Shown here: positions 21,530 through 31,898 of the stretch, in pieces
Position numbering within the stretch: position 1 is the stretch's first letter
Layout: each line of letters begins with the position of its first letter
From: Axinella damicornis
Taxonomy: Eukaryota; Porifera; Demospongiae; Axinellida; Axinellidae
Assembly: GCA_963931865.1 (NCBI GenBank)
Contig: OZ007509.1
Coordinates: 11,097,625 to 11,161,624 of the forward strand
DNA length: 64,000 bases
Direction of reading: 5' to 3'
Translations under genes and position numbers: made by a program
The notes under the pieces: model-generated
What the model was told of the DNA's origin: nothing
What the model saw: the letters and a program-made list of their open reading frames with translations, nothing else
The model's database searches: none

Positions 21530-21713
21530 AGGGAAGAGTTGTAGACAGCACAGTGATTCTCGTAATAGATTTATGACACGTCGAACGCACGCCGCTGAAT
21601 ATAGCCCGGCAATGACGTCATATTCCAGGCAAAGCGCATGCGCAAACAGTCACTATACAACTTTGAACTAGTCGGCGCCCGCGTGCGAAATCAAAGGTTC
21701 GAACAACGACGGT
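21530..21713. promoter_or_regulatory. Divergent promoter region with a CRE-like TGACGTCA
   Basis: 184 bp separate the start of the BEN gene (-) from that of the transposase (+). TGACGTCA at 21613-21620 is a palindromic CREB/ATF site, so it reads identically for both genes. No clear TATA box was seen. Confidence 0.5.
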
Positions 21714-24602
21714 ATGGAGAGCTTTGTTGGACCCACGAGGACTAAAAGAGGCCCGTATAGGAGGTACCTTCGAGATTTAAATGCGCCAATACCGAAGACA
21801 ACTCTCTGGAGATTCAAGAGGAGTGAGCAGCGGACTTCCTTGTAAGTGGTGTGTACTATTTAGAATCCTCTTCAATGCTGAATCACAATAACATTCTTCA
21901 CCCATAGGAATAGCGGTGATCCTAATCCAGACTTGAGCTATGCTGGAAACCTTGATTCTACGCACAATGATTGCAGTGTATCTCATTCAGGGAATTCTAA
22001 CTCAGAATACAGCAATTCTCTCGATGACGGCAATTGCAACTCCGATGACGGAATGTGGGACGATCCTGACTCTGATCACGGCAATTGTGACTCTGATATT
22101 GAACACGGCAATTCTGACTCTGATAATGGCATGTGGGATGATCACGGTGATTGCGACTCTGATGATGGCATGCTGGACGATCACGGCAATTCTGACAATC
22201 ATGGCAACTCGGATCACGGCAGTTCAAATGATGGCAATTCAGACTCTGAGTCCGATCAGGGCAGTTCTGACCAAGGCCAAGGTGACGAGGACATAGAGAT
22301 CGATGAAAAGATGTTTGAACCAATATATGATGGTGCAAGCATAACTGTGTGTGGAGCATACTGCGCCATTATGGAATTTAAGCGTGCATGTAGACTACCG
22401 TTCACAGCTATTGCAATGCTTCTGCAGCTACTACAGCTCCTCTGTCCACCTGCAAACAAGCTGCCACGTTCAGTGTACGTGCTAAAGAAATTCTTCCAGA
22501 GGTATTCGAGTCCCCACACAACGCAAAGGTATTGTCCGGAATGCCGTACTGAACTTGAACGCAAGCAGTGTACAAATGCTGGCTGCCAGGGAAAGGAGAC
22601 CGACTACCTAATTGCTCTCAAACCTGACAGGTCCATCCAAACGATCGTGGCAAGTATGTACGCAATATTGATTAGTTTGTATAGTTGGTGTATACTGTAA
22701 TTCTCATTGATCCCAACTGCATGAGACATGAGAACCAACCTATGAAGCTTGTACGTATGTTTTTTTTTCTCTATAGGGAACTGGGAAAAGCTCACCCATT
22801 GTGTACAGCCGAAAGGTCCATTAATCTGTGATATTTATACAGGAGCAGGATATCAAGGCCCCCCATGTAAGGAACATATTGGTGCTTTCTTCAATACTGA
22901 TGGTATTCAACCATTCAAGTCCTCACGTCTCACAATTTGGCCTATTTTTATCGCTCTCGCTAGCCTGCCTCCAAGCATTCGAATGAACAGGGACAACCTA
23001 ATTACACTTGCTCTCTGGGTTGGATCAAAGCCACCAATGAATCTTCTATTGAAGCCTCTCAAACAAATTATGAAGAGAATTTCGAGCAATGGTGTATGCG
23101 TCAGAACCTCAGCTGGAATGAAAACTGTCATACTGAGTCCACTGTTTGGCGTGTTTGACCTTGTGGCAAAAGCACCTGTGTTAAACATGCACCAGTTTAA
23201 CGGTTATAATGGCTGTTCTACATGTTTACATCCTGGCGAAAGATGTGGAGGTACACTTGTTTACTTGCCTGGTACCTATCCACTTCGGACGCATGATTCA
23301 ATTAAGCTAGCTGGTAGGGAAGCCGAACAAAGCAAAACAGTGGTCGATGGAATCAAAGGAAAATCTGTATTGACGAAGGTGGTAGACCTTGTGAATGGTA
23401 TTCCAGTCGATTATATGCACTGTGTATTGGAAGGTGTGACAAAGCGATTACTTGAAATCTGGGTTAGATCTACGCGTTCTGCTGCGTACATTGGTAGGTT
23501 CATCAAGAATGTTGACAAACGTCTGTTGGAACAACACCCACCACATGACTTTAGCCGCATTCCACGATGCATCAAAAAGCATCGAAGCTATTGGAAAGCT
23601 AGCGAGTTCCGGAACTGGTTGCTGTACTATTCACTTCCACTTCTGATGAATGTGTTGCCTCCACTTTACCTTCACCACTTCTCTCTTCTTGTTTGTGCAA
23701 TGCACATTCTCCTTCAGTCACAATTAAGTGATGTACAGGTACAAGCTGCGGAAGAAATGCTCATAACTTTCTATACGCTTATACCAGAACTGTATGGTGA
23801 TAACCATTGCACGCTGAACGCCCACCTGCTTGTCCACCTGACAAAGTATGTCAGGCTCTGGGGTCCACTGTGGACCCACTCCGCGTTTGGATTTGAAAAT
23901 ATGAATGGTCATATCACGGGCATGATACATTCGAAGCATAAAATTGCCGACCAGCTACTGTTTTCAATTGATGTTTCAAACACACTGAGCAGCTTGGCAG
24001 ACAAGCTCCTTCAAACAGAAACTGAACAAACACACTCTTTTCTTACTCCAACATGCACGTATTCGAAGAATATGTCTCAAATTTTGCCAGGAACATATTC
24101 AGTTGGAGTTGTGCAATTATCTAGCCTTTCTCGAGAAGAACGGAGAGCAATTCGGCAATTGTCCGGAACAACTTCAAATGAAACTCGAACCTTCTTTAGG
24201 TTGTATCGCCAATCAACAATGCTTTATTCTGTGCAGTACGGAAGAGAAGGAGGCAAAAGAGACAGTTCCGTGTGCTGCTATACTGACCAGGGAGTGGAAC
24301 AATTCGGCATAATCCAAAAGTTCTGTTTATGCTCAAATTGCCCAGCTGTAGCATTAATTAAACAGTTTGAGAAGGGATCGGCTTCTCTGCTCAAAAGCAT
24401 TGGAAATCCAGGAAGAGATGTTCTGAAGAGTTATGCAGAAATTGATGTACTAAGCTCCTTTTTTGTTCCTATAACAAGACAGCTGTTCCCTGTATGTGCT
24501 GTTCCGGTGTCTCAGTTGTTATGCAAGTGTGTAAGAGTATGTTGTAGTGATTTGTCTGTTGATTATGTTGTAAAGATTCCAAATAATTATGAGCATCATT
24601 AA
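21714..24602 (+). CDS. CACTA/EnSpm-like (Tnp2 family) transposase, 899 aa, 3 exons, intact
   Basis: Exons 21714-21841, 21908-22653 and 22777-24602 total 2700 nt, 900 codons with TAA. Residues about 1-45 are basic (TRTKRGPYRRYLRD). About 50-155 is an acidic Asp/Ser/Asn/Gly low-complexity stretch with HGNSDSDNGMWDD-type repeats. About 240-260 has a zinc-finger-like YCPECRTELERKQC. The catalytic region follows: FFNTDGIQPF (Asp333), LFGVFDLVAKAP (Asp419), a CSTC cysteine pair (438 and 441), PVDYMHCVLEGVTKRLLE near 503, and GFENMNGHITG (Glu665). The TDGxxPF, second Asp, CxxC and late Glu follow the RNase H-like DDE layout of CACTA Tnp2 transposases. No frameshift or stop. The two introns are 66 and 123 bp. 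Confidence 0.88.
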
Positions 24603-24732
24603 CTTGGAGACAGGGGGGAACATTACTTTCACATTGTTTGTAAACATGCACTTTGAAAGATTATACGTCTGATGATTTTGATTATAATCATAATGTTCCA
24701 AAACCAACACAACACAAAATTTGAAGTTTATA

Positions 24733-25840
24733 TATAGTTCAGTCTACCTCAAAGGAGGAGGGGAATTTGGACTTCTTGGTCTTGTTGATCTTGTTGCTGA
24801 TCTTGTTATCTGCAATAGTAGCATAGATCAATGAAGGTGAGAACTTGGCTCAGACCCTTAACCCTTTAAACGCGGTGAGCGTTAGCCTCATTCCCAGGCG
24901 CTCTTGGGGAGAAGAGCGCCTGGTATCCACTGTTCACGCATGCGCTAGCAGTTCCGTTACATTCTCCGTATAATTTATCGAGATACGTAAGCTGAAATAA
25001 CACGGACAAATATTCGGTAAAATATACGGCTCCATACCTGGCCGTTTCAGTAATGTGCGGTCGTGCAACACGGACTAGTATAACAGTAGTTTCCAAGCTC
25101 CCCACAAAAACCTGGGGAGCCGCGCATGCGCGAACAGTGGATACCAGGCGCTCTTCTCCCCAATTACCAAGAGCGCCTGGGAACGAGGCTAGGTGAGCGT
25201 ATATATACACTCATACATAACTTCCCACATACACCTGGGAACGAGGCTACGCTTTACCTTCGAATAACACAGGAATCAGGCAGAGTTTCATGGGGTAGCA
25301 AGTATCAATTGCCTTTCAAGTAGCTAATCAATAGCCTCAGAGAATGGCTTCAAAATCAGACAGTTAACTTTTATGGTTACAATCATCACTTTAGACAAGC
25401 TAATCCAACCCATATACACTATGTATGCTAATCAAGCTGCTGGCATGACTTTAGATCCAATCACGGTGCAGCTGACATTGTGCTATTTCGTCTGACTAAA
25501 GTTGCCTGCATTAACTGAAGTAATGAACATGTCTTCAGCTTAATTATATAGACATTCCTTCATGCCCCACATTAGCCTCATTCCCAGGCTGTGTGGGAGG
25601 AGAGAAAGTACTTTCTCTCCTTCCACACGGCCTGGAAACGAGGCTAGCCCCGCATATATATATATATATATACACTGAAAGCATGTGCTGGAGAAAGCAA
25701 AGAGTTAGCTTTACAACATAACTTACTGTATTGGTATATGTTGCCTCTATCATTTGGATGAAGGTTAATATGTATGGCATCAACTCAGGGAAAGTGTGAA
25801 TAATGAAGTCTCTCCTCGGCATGGTGGTATTGATCTGCAA
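24733..25840 (-). CDS. Two exon-like segments, minus strand, unassigned
   Basis: About 25836-25728 reads NTTMPRRDFIIHTFPELMPY and ITNTV-type sequence with donor GTAAGT. About 24815-24750 reads NKISNKINKTKKSKFPSSFE with donor GTAGAC. Both have acceptor AGs. They could be parts of a third gene of the transposon, convergent with the transposase, but I cannot close a full reading frame and know no family. Confidence 0.3.
24883..25192. mobile_element. Fold-back MITE of the TAGCC...GGCTA family
   Basis: Starts TAGCCTCATTCCCAGGCGCT and ends with the complement AGCGCCTGGGAACGAGGCTA, with an extra inner hairpin of CTCTTGGGGAGAAGAGCGCC type. 310 bp, no coding. Confidence 0.8.
25573..25646. mobile_element. 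Short fold-back MITE, TAGCC...GGCTA family
   Basis: 74-bp hairpin, TAGCCTCATTCCCAGGC to GCCTGGAAACGAGGCTA, with complementary GGAGAGAAAGTACTTTCTC at the turn. Confidence 0.8.
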
Positions 25841-25894
25841 GCAGGTAAATAAAGAATGTAGCTATGGGGTAACTTTGGCACGCTTTCGGACAGC

Positions 25895-26121
25895 ACATGT
25901 AAGGTAAGGCGGGGCTATTCTAACGGCGGGGTAATTCCGATAGTTGGCTGCCTTTGTTACCAGACAAGGTTTGGTAATTCTTCTGTGGTACTGCAGGGTA
26001 GGTTGAGTATCAGCCTACCCTGCGGTACCACAGAAGAATTACCAAACCTTGTCTGGTAACAAAGGTAGCCAACTATCGGAATTACCCCGCCTTCGGAATA
26101 GCCCCGCCTTACCTTACATGT
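25895..26121. mobile_element. Near-perfect 227-bp palindrome (fold-back MITE)
   Basis: ACATGTAAGGTAAGGCGGGG at the left is complemented at the right end, and pairing continues almost unbroken to a short loop (TTGAGTATC). Only a few mismatches. A very stable hairpin, probably a young MITE. Confidence 0.8.
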
Positions 26122-26337
26122 AGAGCTACAGTACAGGGTGTCCCTTACCAAACGACAAACAGGAACAGTCACAACAGTCTGGTGATCTGCAACGCTTGAG
26201 GTACGAGGCTTGAGCAGAGGTAACGGTACTCGGTACGGTGGTATGGCTGGTACACGTGTTCACAATCGATCAGATCGGGCGTGCGCGCGCTAGCCTGCTA
26301 GCAATTTAGTATCACGTGTGCGTGCAATAGCGTAATT

Positions 26338-26401
26338 AGTCTCGTTCCCAGACCCCGAACGCACACACGTGTGCGTGTTCTGGGGTCTGGGAACGAGACT
26401 A
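26338..26401. mobile_element. 64-bp fold-back MITE, TAGTCTCG...CGAGACTA
   Basis: An almost perfect hairpin: TAGTCTCGTTCCCAGACCCC with its complement, centred on CACACACGTGTGCG. Same end style as the TAGCC family. Confidence 0.8.
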
Positions 26402-26439
26402 TGGCAGAATTATAAGAGCGGTTACTATGCAGGTCTGCC

Positions 26440-27540
26440 TTCTGATGTCTGTGATCCTATGGGATCTCATGGGGTGCCAGTCCACTACATTTTGCAAGGG
26501 TGAATCCCAACTCTTGCCTCCTGACATCTTTGTAAGGTCCTGTGGGATCTCTTGGGGTGCCTGTTCACCAGATTTAGTTGGTCTTGTGAAGATCTTGTGG
26601 GATTTCCTGGGGTGCCTGTCCACCAGAGTTTGTCTAGATTTCCCCAAGGTGAATCCCAGGTCTGCCTTGTGAGATCTTTGTAAGATCCTGTTGGATGTTA
26701 TGGGGTGTCTATCCATTGGATTTGGTCTGTATAGATTTCCCGAGGTGAATCGGTCTTGTGAGATCTTTGTAAGATCTTATGCGATCTTCTGGGGTGCCTG
26801 TCCATTGGATTTGGTCTAGATTTCACAAGGTGAATCCCAGTTTGGTCTTGTGAGATCTTTGTAAGATCTTGTGGGATCTCGTGGGGTGTCTATCCATTGG
26901 ATTTGGTCTAGATTTCACAAGGTGAATCCCAGTTTGGTCTTGTGAGATCTTTGTAAGATCTTGTGGGATCTCGTGGAGTGTCTATCCATTGGATTTGGTC
27001 TAGATTTCACAAGGTGAATCCCAGTTCGGCCTTGCGAGATCTTTGTAAGATCTTGTGGGATCTCGTGGAGTGTCTATCCATTGGATTTGGTCTAGATTTC
27101 ACAAGGTGAATCCCAGTTTGGTCTTGTGAGATCTTTGTAAGATCTTGTGGGATCTCGTGGGGTGTCTATCCATTGGATTTGGTCTAGATTTCACAAGGTG
27201 AATCCCAGTTCGGCCTTGCGAGATCTTTGTAAGATCTTGTGGGATCTCGTGGGGTGTCTATCCATTGGATTTGGTCTAGATTTCACAAGGTGAATCCCAG
27301 TTTGGTCTTGTGAGATCTTTGTAAGATCTTGTGGGATCTCGTGGGGTGTCTATCCATTGGATTTGGTCTAGATTTCACAAGGTGAACCCCAGTTCAGTCT
27401 TGCGAGATCTTTGTAAGATCTTCTGGGATCTCGTGGGGTGTCTATCCATTGGATTTGGTCTAGATTTCACAAGGTGAATCCCAGTTCGGTCTTGCAAGAT
27501 CTTTGTAAGATCTTGTGGGATCTCATGGGGTGCCTGCCCA
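26440..27540. repeat. 92-bp tandem array, right subterminal
   Basis: About 12 copies of a 92-bp unit with GGATTTGGTCTAGATTTCAC, GAGATCTTTGTAAGATCTTG and TGGGATCTCGTGGGG. Units at the outer side are more diverged. In 26930-27400 two variants (TTTGGTCTTGTG and TTCGGCCTTGCG) alternate, a 184-bp higher-order repeat. Probable right-end transposase-binding array (inference). Confidence 0.9.
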
Positions 27541-27717
27541 TAAAAATTCTCAGGATTGCTCCCAAATTTGTCCTGTATTATCCCAATGACATCCTGAGAG
27601 ATCTTGGCTACACTATTAGTGGGATTACGCATGGTTTATCCCATCTTGCATGATCCCGCAAAAACACAGGATATCTTGTGGGATCCTGCAAGATCTTTGT
27701 GGGAAGTTTTACTAGGG

Positions 27718-28110
27718 TGTATACACAGGTACTACACTGCAGGTCAAGGGAAGTGCTGGAAATGTTGTATAGACGTACATGTATACGGGCATTGCAAGGC
27801 AATGGAGAGTGCTGGAAATTTCCTACACTGACACTGCCAGCCAAGTGGGAGTGTTAGAAATTCCTACACTAGAATTTTGACTAACATGCAGGATCAGTAT
27901 TGAGGATGTGTGTGAGATGTGTATGCAATTGCTAATTTGTACACTTCACGATACTGTAACTTGCAGTGCGAATTTCGTATACTGCAAGTCTCAAAAGGGG
28001 AGTGATGGAAATTTCCTACACTGCTACTGCAAGTGAAAGGAGAGTGCCGGAAATTTCCTACAATGACACTGCAAGTCAAAGGGAAGTGTCAGAATTCTAC
28101 ACTGACATTT
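27718..28110. repeat. Minisatellite, right flank of the CACTA element
   Basis: Resumes the units seen at 16195-16346 (GGAAATTTCCTACACTGACA, CTGCAAGTCAAAGGGA), four to five degenerate copies. Confidence 0.85.
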
Positions 28111-28419
28111 CGCTAGCACCATCATTGCATGTACTGTCTCGCAGTTGAGTCAGTACCTCCACAGTTAAAATGTTACCGTACAATAGCTACCAAAAGACCT
28201 AGACTGCCATAGGGAAAATGAATTGACGTGTACGATGCATGATTAACTCAACAAAAATTACATGAAAAGGAACGATGACTACTTAGGCTAACTACCTACT
28301 GTTGTTTAAGTAGTTCAGTATTTACACATACAGTAGTTCAGTCGTGTGATGTAGCAGTCTGTCAATCTCCAAATAGTACACCTTGTGGGTTTTGAGGATT
28401 GATGGTCTTACTCCAGCTA

Positions 28420-29200
28420 GGGAGCTGCATGCTTCCCACTGCTCTTGGTCGTGTAATGCTTCCTCTTTGGAGAAGGGGAGGGTTCAGCGTCATCATCCAA
28501 CCCACGCTTGCTAGCTATAGTGCAGGGTTCAGAGTCACTGAAAAGCTGTGTCTCATCTTCAGTGTCCAGCATGGATGTAGTGCTCTCTAGCACTGACTGG
28601 GTAGCAACCAGGCCAAACACGTCGTGTCCCTTCTTGGTCGCGGAAATGATGACCTCTCCTACATACATGAAAGAATTGGAAGGGGAAGCGTTCATTCAGT
28701 GCATGTGATATAATGCACAAGCCTTACCATTCTCCCCAAGAATAATTGACTTCCTGGGAATCATTTTTCTCATGACGAATTCCAGCCAGTCTGTCCAGCA
28801 CTAGTAAACTGCGACTCGTCCACATATTGAATGCAGACAAACCCATTCGTAGATACATCGGTGATGTATGGAGGAGCATCACCTTCGCCAACGTGGGCTA
28901 GCAATGTGACACTGGTGTTAGCCACACCATGCACAGCTGTAGGATTAAGAGTACAAAGCTCATCACCCAGAGTTGTATCCGAAACATACAACAGAAATGA
29001 CAGACATTATGCTTTGTTACCATCCTCTTTTATTGGCATCACCAGTGTGATTAGCCTTGATGTGACATTCTTGTAAATGCCTGGCAGCTTCCTCTCCACT
29101 TCCTCCAATTCTTGTCTGCTCAGACCCAGGATTAGAAGGACAAATGACTTTGCCTCGTTTATGCCAGCTACTCGGTTGATTACAGCATAGATTATTTAAG
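28420..29200 (-). CDS. Unknown minus-strand gene, about four exons
   Basis: Coding segments with phase-compatible junctions: about 29170-29019 (AKSFVLLILGLSRQELEEVE, KNVTSRLITLVMPIKED), 28930-28805 (AVHGVANTSVTLLAHVGEGD, NGFVCIQYVDESQF), 28797-28731 (CWTDWLEFVMRKMIPRKSII) and 28660-28420 (EVIISATKKGHDVFGLVATQ..., a Ser/Asp-rich tail with PSPSPKRKHYTTKS, stop TAG). Between segments 2 and 3 the frame changes without an intron I can place, so one indel or a mini-intron is involved. The basic SPSPKRK tail looks like a nuclear localisation signal. No family recognised. A TGACGTCA lies upstream at 29243. Confidence 0.5.
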
Positions 29201-29242
29201 CATGGAAAATGGATTGGCAACGCCCCATATTACTAACGTTAG

Positions 29243-29250
29243 TGACGTCA
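29243..29250. promoter_or_regulatory. CRE-like TGACGTCA upstream of the unknown minus gene
   Basis: Palindromic 8-mer about 70 bp outside the first coding segment of the 28.4-29.2 kb gene; the same 8-mer stands between the two transposon genes. Confidence 0.4.
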
Positions 29251-29598
29251 TGTCATATCCTCAATACGGCACGCCCACTGAGGCTTTGAGCGCGAGCGTA
29301 ACGGCTGTGTGCGAATACTATCGATTTGCGGTCGCTGTAGTTGCAAAACAAAATGTTTATCACTAGCCTTCTACATAAATTCACGTCAAAAATCACTGTA
29401 GCATGGGCGTTCCTACTGGGGGGTCTGGAGGCATGCCACCCCAGGAAATTTTTTGAAAATAGAGACTCCGAGATGCATTCTGGTGGGGTTCTAACACTAC
29501 CGTATGGCCGGAAAATTTGGTGGATTGTCTCTAAAAGGCTGTGAATTGTATTTGGCGGATTAAAATTTGACCGATTTGGAAATTTGCCGAGCGAGAAT

Positions 29599-29611
29599 GA
29601 CGTCATATAAA
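29599..29611 (+). promoter_or_regulatory. TGACGTCA directly joined to TATAA, promoter-like
   Basis: TGACGTCATATAAATG: a CRE-like site overlapping a TATA box about 25 bp before the ATG at 29629, inside the MITE. Arrangement only; no expression evidence. Confidence 0.4.
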
Positions 29612-29628
29612 TGCACGGCCTCACAACC

Positions 29629-29722
29629 ATGGAGAGCTTGGTAGTTTACGTGGGCACCATCGTCGGCCATGTGCCCAGGAAGATATCAGCTGCTCGCTAT
29701 TTCTGGCAGATCAGAGACAGAG
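29629..29722 (+). CDS. Short first exon inside a MITE
   Basis: Thirty-one codons beginning MESLVVYVGTIVGHVPRKIS and ending at a GTACTA donor. GTIVGHVPRKIS resembles a short motif (VGHVPxxIS) that I associate with HIRAN-like proteins of invertebrate transposons; I cannot confirm that. No second exon was found. Confidence 0.35.
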
Positions 29723-30236
29723 GTACTATAGTATTATGAGTGTATGCGCGAGAGTGTCGCTACGACCCTACCTGCATGCAACGACATCATGACAAAATAG
29801 AGGCGGAATTTAATTTGGTGGTGTGTTCATAATCCGCCAAACCGCCAAATTAAATTCCCCGCCAAACTTTCCGACCATACGGTATATGATGCTACAAAGA
29901 AACCACGAACACATTACATCATAGTTTCTTGGGTGGGGGGAAACTCAAGCTAAATCCCAGCTAAATTTGTTAAACAAACTGGATTTGGATGTTTTGTTTT
30001 TTCTCCAGTTTCTGAAGCAACTAGGAATGTGGTGGTGTCTGCACAGTCGGATTCTGAGCTGCAGAAGATCAGTGGTGAGTAGCAATGAGGAGGCAGCTGG
30101 TTGCTTAGTGCGCCCTCCTATATGTAGCGACAGTAGTCGTAGGCAATACTCGTAACTAACGATTTTAAGGCTTGCCATCTGATTGGTCTGACAGTTATCA
30201 TTGTTTTGCAGTTTCAGAGTGTTTTAACGGTGAACA

Positions 30237-30478
30237 TTTTCCTTCCCACCCCTCCTTTTGTCCCCTCCCTCCTTCTCTTCCATCCTTTCCTCCTCCTCTC
30301 CCTCCCTTCCTCCTCCACCTTCCTTCCCGTCCTCCCCTTACCTTCCCTTCCTCCCCCTACCTTCTCTTCCTCCTCCTCTCCTCCTTCCTCCCCCCTCCTT
30401 CCCTCTCCTCCCTTCCTCCTCCCCTCCCTCCTTCCCTTCCTCTCCTCTCTCCCTCCTTCACTCCCTCCCTTCACTCTA
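30237..30478. repeat. CT-rich tract
   Basis: Pyrimidine-rich run ending at an ACTCTACAG acceptor. The exon-like stretch after it (about 30481-30598, DMDLSKLAGQLTHTPERNYP, LSLWWTKTSDHIV) may be a real exon but has no recognised family. Confidence 0.75.
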
Positions 30479-30735
30479 CAGAGTCAGATATGGACCTCTC
30501 GAAGCTCGCAGGCCAACTAACACACACCCCAGAACGTAACTACCCACACTTAAGTTTGTGGTGGACAAAAACTTCAGATCACATTGTTAGTGTTTGTGGG
30601 TATGGTAATTTATGATGTACACTGTTTATAAAGAGTACATTTATGTGATAAAAGGTTGGTATGGATCCATGCTACACCTCCCTGCCCGTGCACACCAGTA
30701 TTGATTGGAGGTGTGTGTGCATTGATAGTAGACAT

Positions 30736-30826
30736 GTAGTCTCGGCACCACCCTAATGAAGGTGGTGATCACTTCTACTATCCTAGAAGTGGTCGCCACC
30801 TTGATTGGAGCTGGTACGAGACTATC
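30736..30826. mobile_element. Small fold-back element, GTAGTCTC...GAGACTAT
   Basis: About 90-bp imperfect hairpin: TAGTCTCGGCACCACCCTAA, GTGATCACTTCTA and complements around CTATCCTAG. Confidence 0.55.
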
Positions 30827-31838
30827 TACCGTGTGTGTGTGTGTAGCATTGTCCAGACCTTTCCACACGCCAAACCTAGTGATATTATGTCTGTGGAAGG
30901 GTTTGATGTGTGGATGCAGTCTTCACTGTCATTCTTGGGACCTCTACTGCTCACTAGTTGATGGAGCCACCCCCTTCATGATAAATTCCCACTCTCACTA
31001 CACTTTGTCTACCACCATCAGGTCAGCGGCGGGCGCAATGCTGCTCTCTGCCCCCTCCCATTGGAACTGCAGCTATATGCAGCAAGAGGCTCGCTAGAAA
31101 ACTGAGCCAATGCCACGATAAATCAAAAGTGGGAGGGGCTCGTTTTCTAAAATTAGAATGCTGTCGTTCATTTAGAGCTGAGGTACGTAATGCGAAAGAT
31201 ATCTCGAGCGTCGGACAGACACGCTCTCGACTTGAAGAGCGAGTCATCAGGGGAGGAGGAAGGGAAGGAACAGATACCGTCAGCTATGTACAAGCACTCG
31301 GTGTATTGACGCCACATTGGACTTGAACACATTGCTGGAATACTATACTACAGTCATGAATTTACCATTGCATATAAAATTGTGTTGTGCAATCGTGAAT
31401 TTAGTCTCACATAGCCAGATCCTCGCACAGAGGGGTCTGGAGTATGGCAGAACTGTACAGTGTCCATTATTTTAGTTACGTGTTCATACAAAAAAAATAT
31501 ACCGTGGCCATTACATGGAATGGAACGGAGCGTTGAACGTGCAACTATGTATGTAATCTCCACAGCTAGTATGTAATCTCCTAAAACTGCATGCATCCAT
31601 TGGATAGAGCTTGACGAACTATATTATTATGATTGTTGGTGGACAGAATTGGCTCAGACTTCATGTGGGCAGAAGGTTGCATATGGGTAACTTTGGCCAT
31701 AACTCCATCACATTCTGGATATGGAAGGGCTCTATCTAGTTTGTAGAGATCACACACTGCAGTTGAGAGCTTGCATTGCTTTCCAAGTGTTGCGTTCTGT
31801 GAAATAGCCACGGTTAACTTGTGTATTGTGTGTGTGTG

Positions 31839-31898
31839 CAAGAGCGCATGATGACATCGTTGTTTGGAAAAAAACAATGATGTCATCATGCGCTCTTG
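31839..31898. repeat. 60-bp perfect-arm hairpin
   Basis: CAAGAGCGCATGATGACATC with its complement GATGTCATCATGCGCTCTTG, separated by a GTTTGGAAAAAAAC-type loop. Confidence 0.75.

Larger units (their letters stand above)
16347..27717. mobile_element. CACTA/EnSpm-like DNA transposon, 11.4 kb, apparently complete
   Basis: The termini are inverted CCCTAGTAAAA (16347-16357) and TTTTACTAGGG (27707-27717). TG dinucleotides at 16345-16346 and 27718-27719 could be a 2-bp target duplication. Subterminal DNA is rich in AAGATCTTG and GGATC words on both sides: a 70-bp tandem array at left and a 92-bp array at right. The interior encodes a Tnp2-like transposase (+) and a BEN-domain protein (-), both open throughout. 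Superfamily assignment rests on the transposase; the termini are not the canonical CACTA. Younger elements are nested inside (18951-19776 and several MITEs). Confidence 0.8.
29500..29882. mobile_element. 383-bp MITE, CCGTATGG ends, TA target duplication
   Basis: Left end CCGTATGGCCGGAAAATTTGG and right end CCAAACTTTCCGACCATACGG are inverted; TA flanks both sides. Inner inverted GGCGGATT/AATCCGCC repeats extend the arms. The interior contains a promoter-like stretch and a short exon (29629-29722). A partial relative is at 60084-60150. Confidence 0.8.

Noticed and set aside
29629..29722. Calling the MITE exon a HIRAN domain
   Set aside because: Only a dozen residues resemble the motif and no continuation exists; kept as a low-confidence exon.
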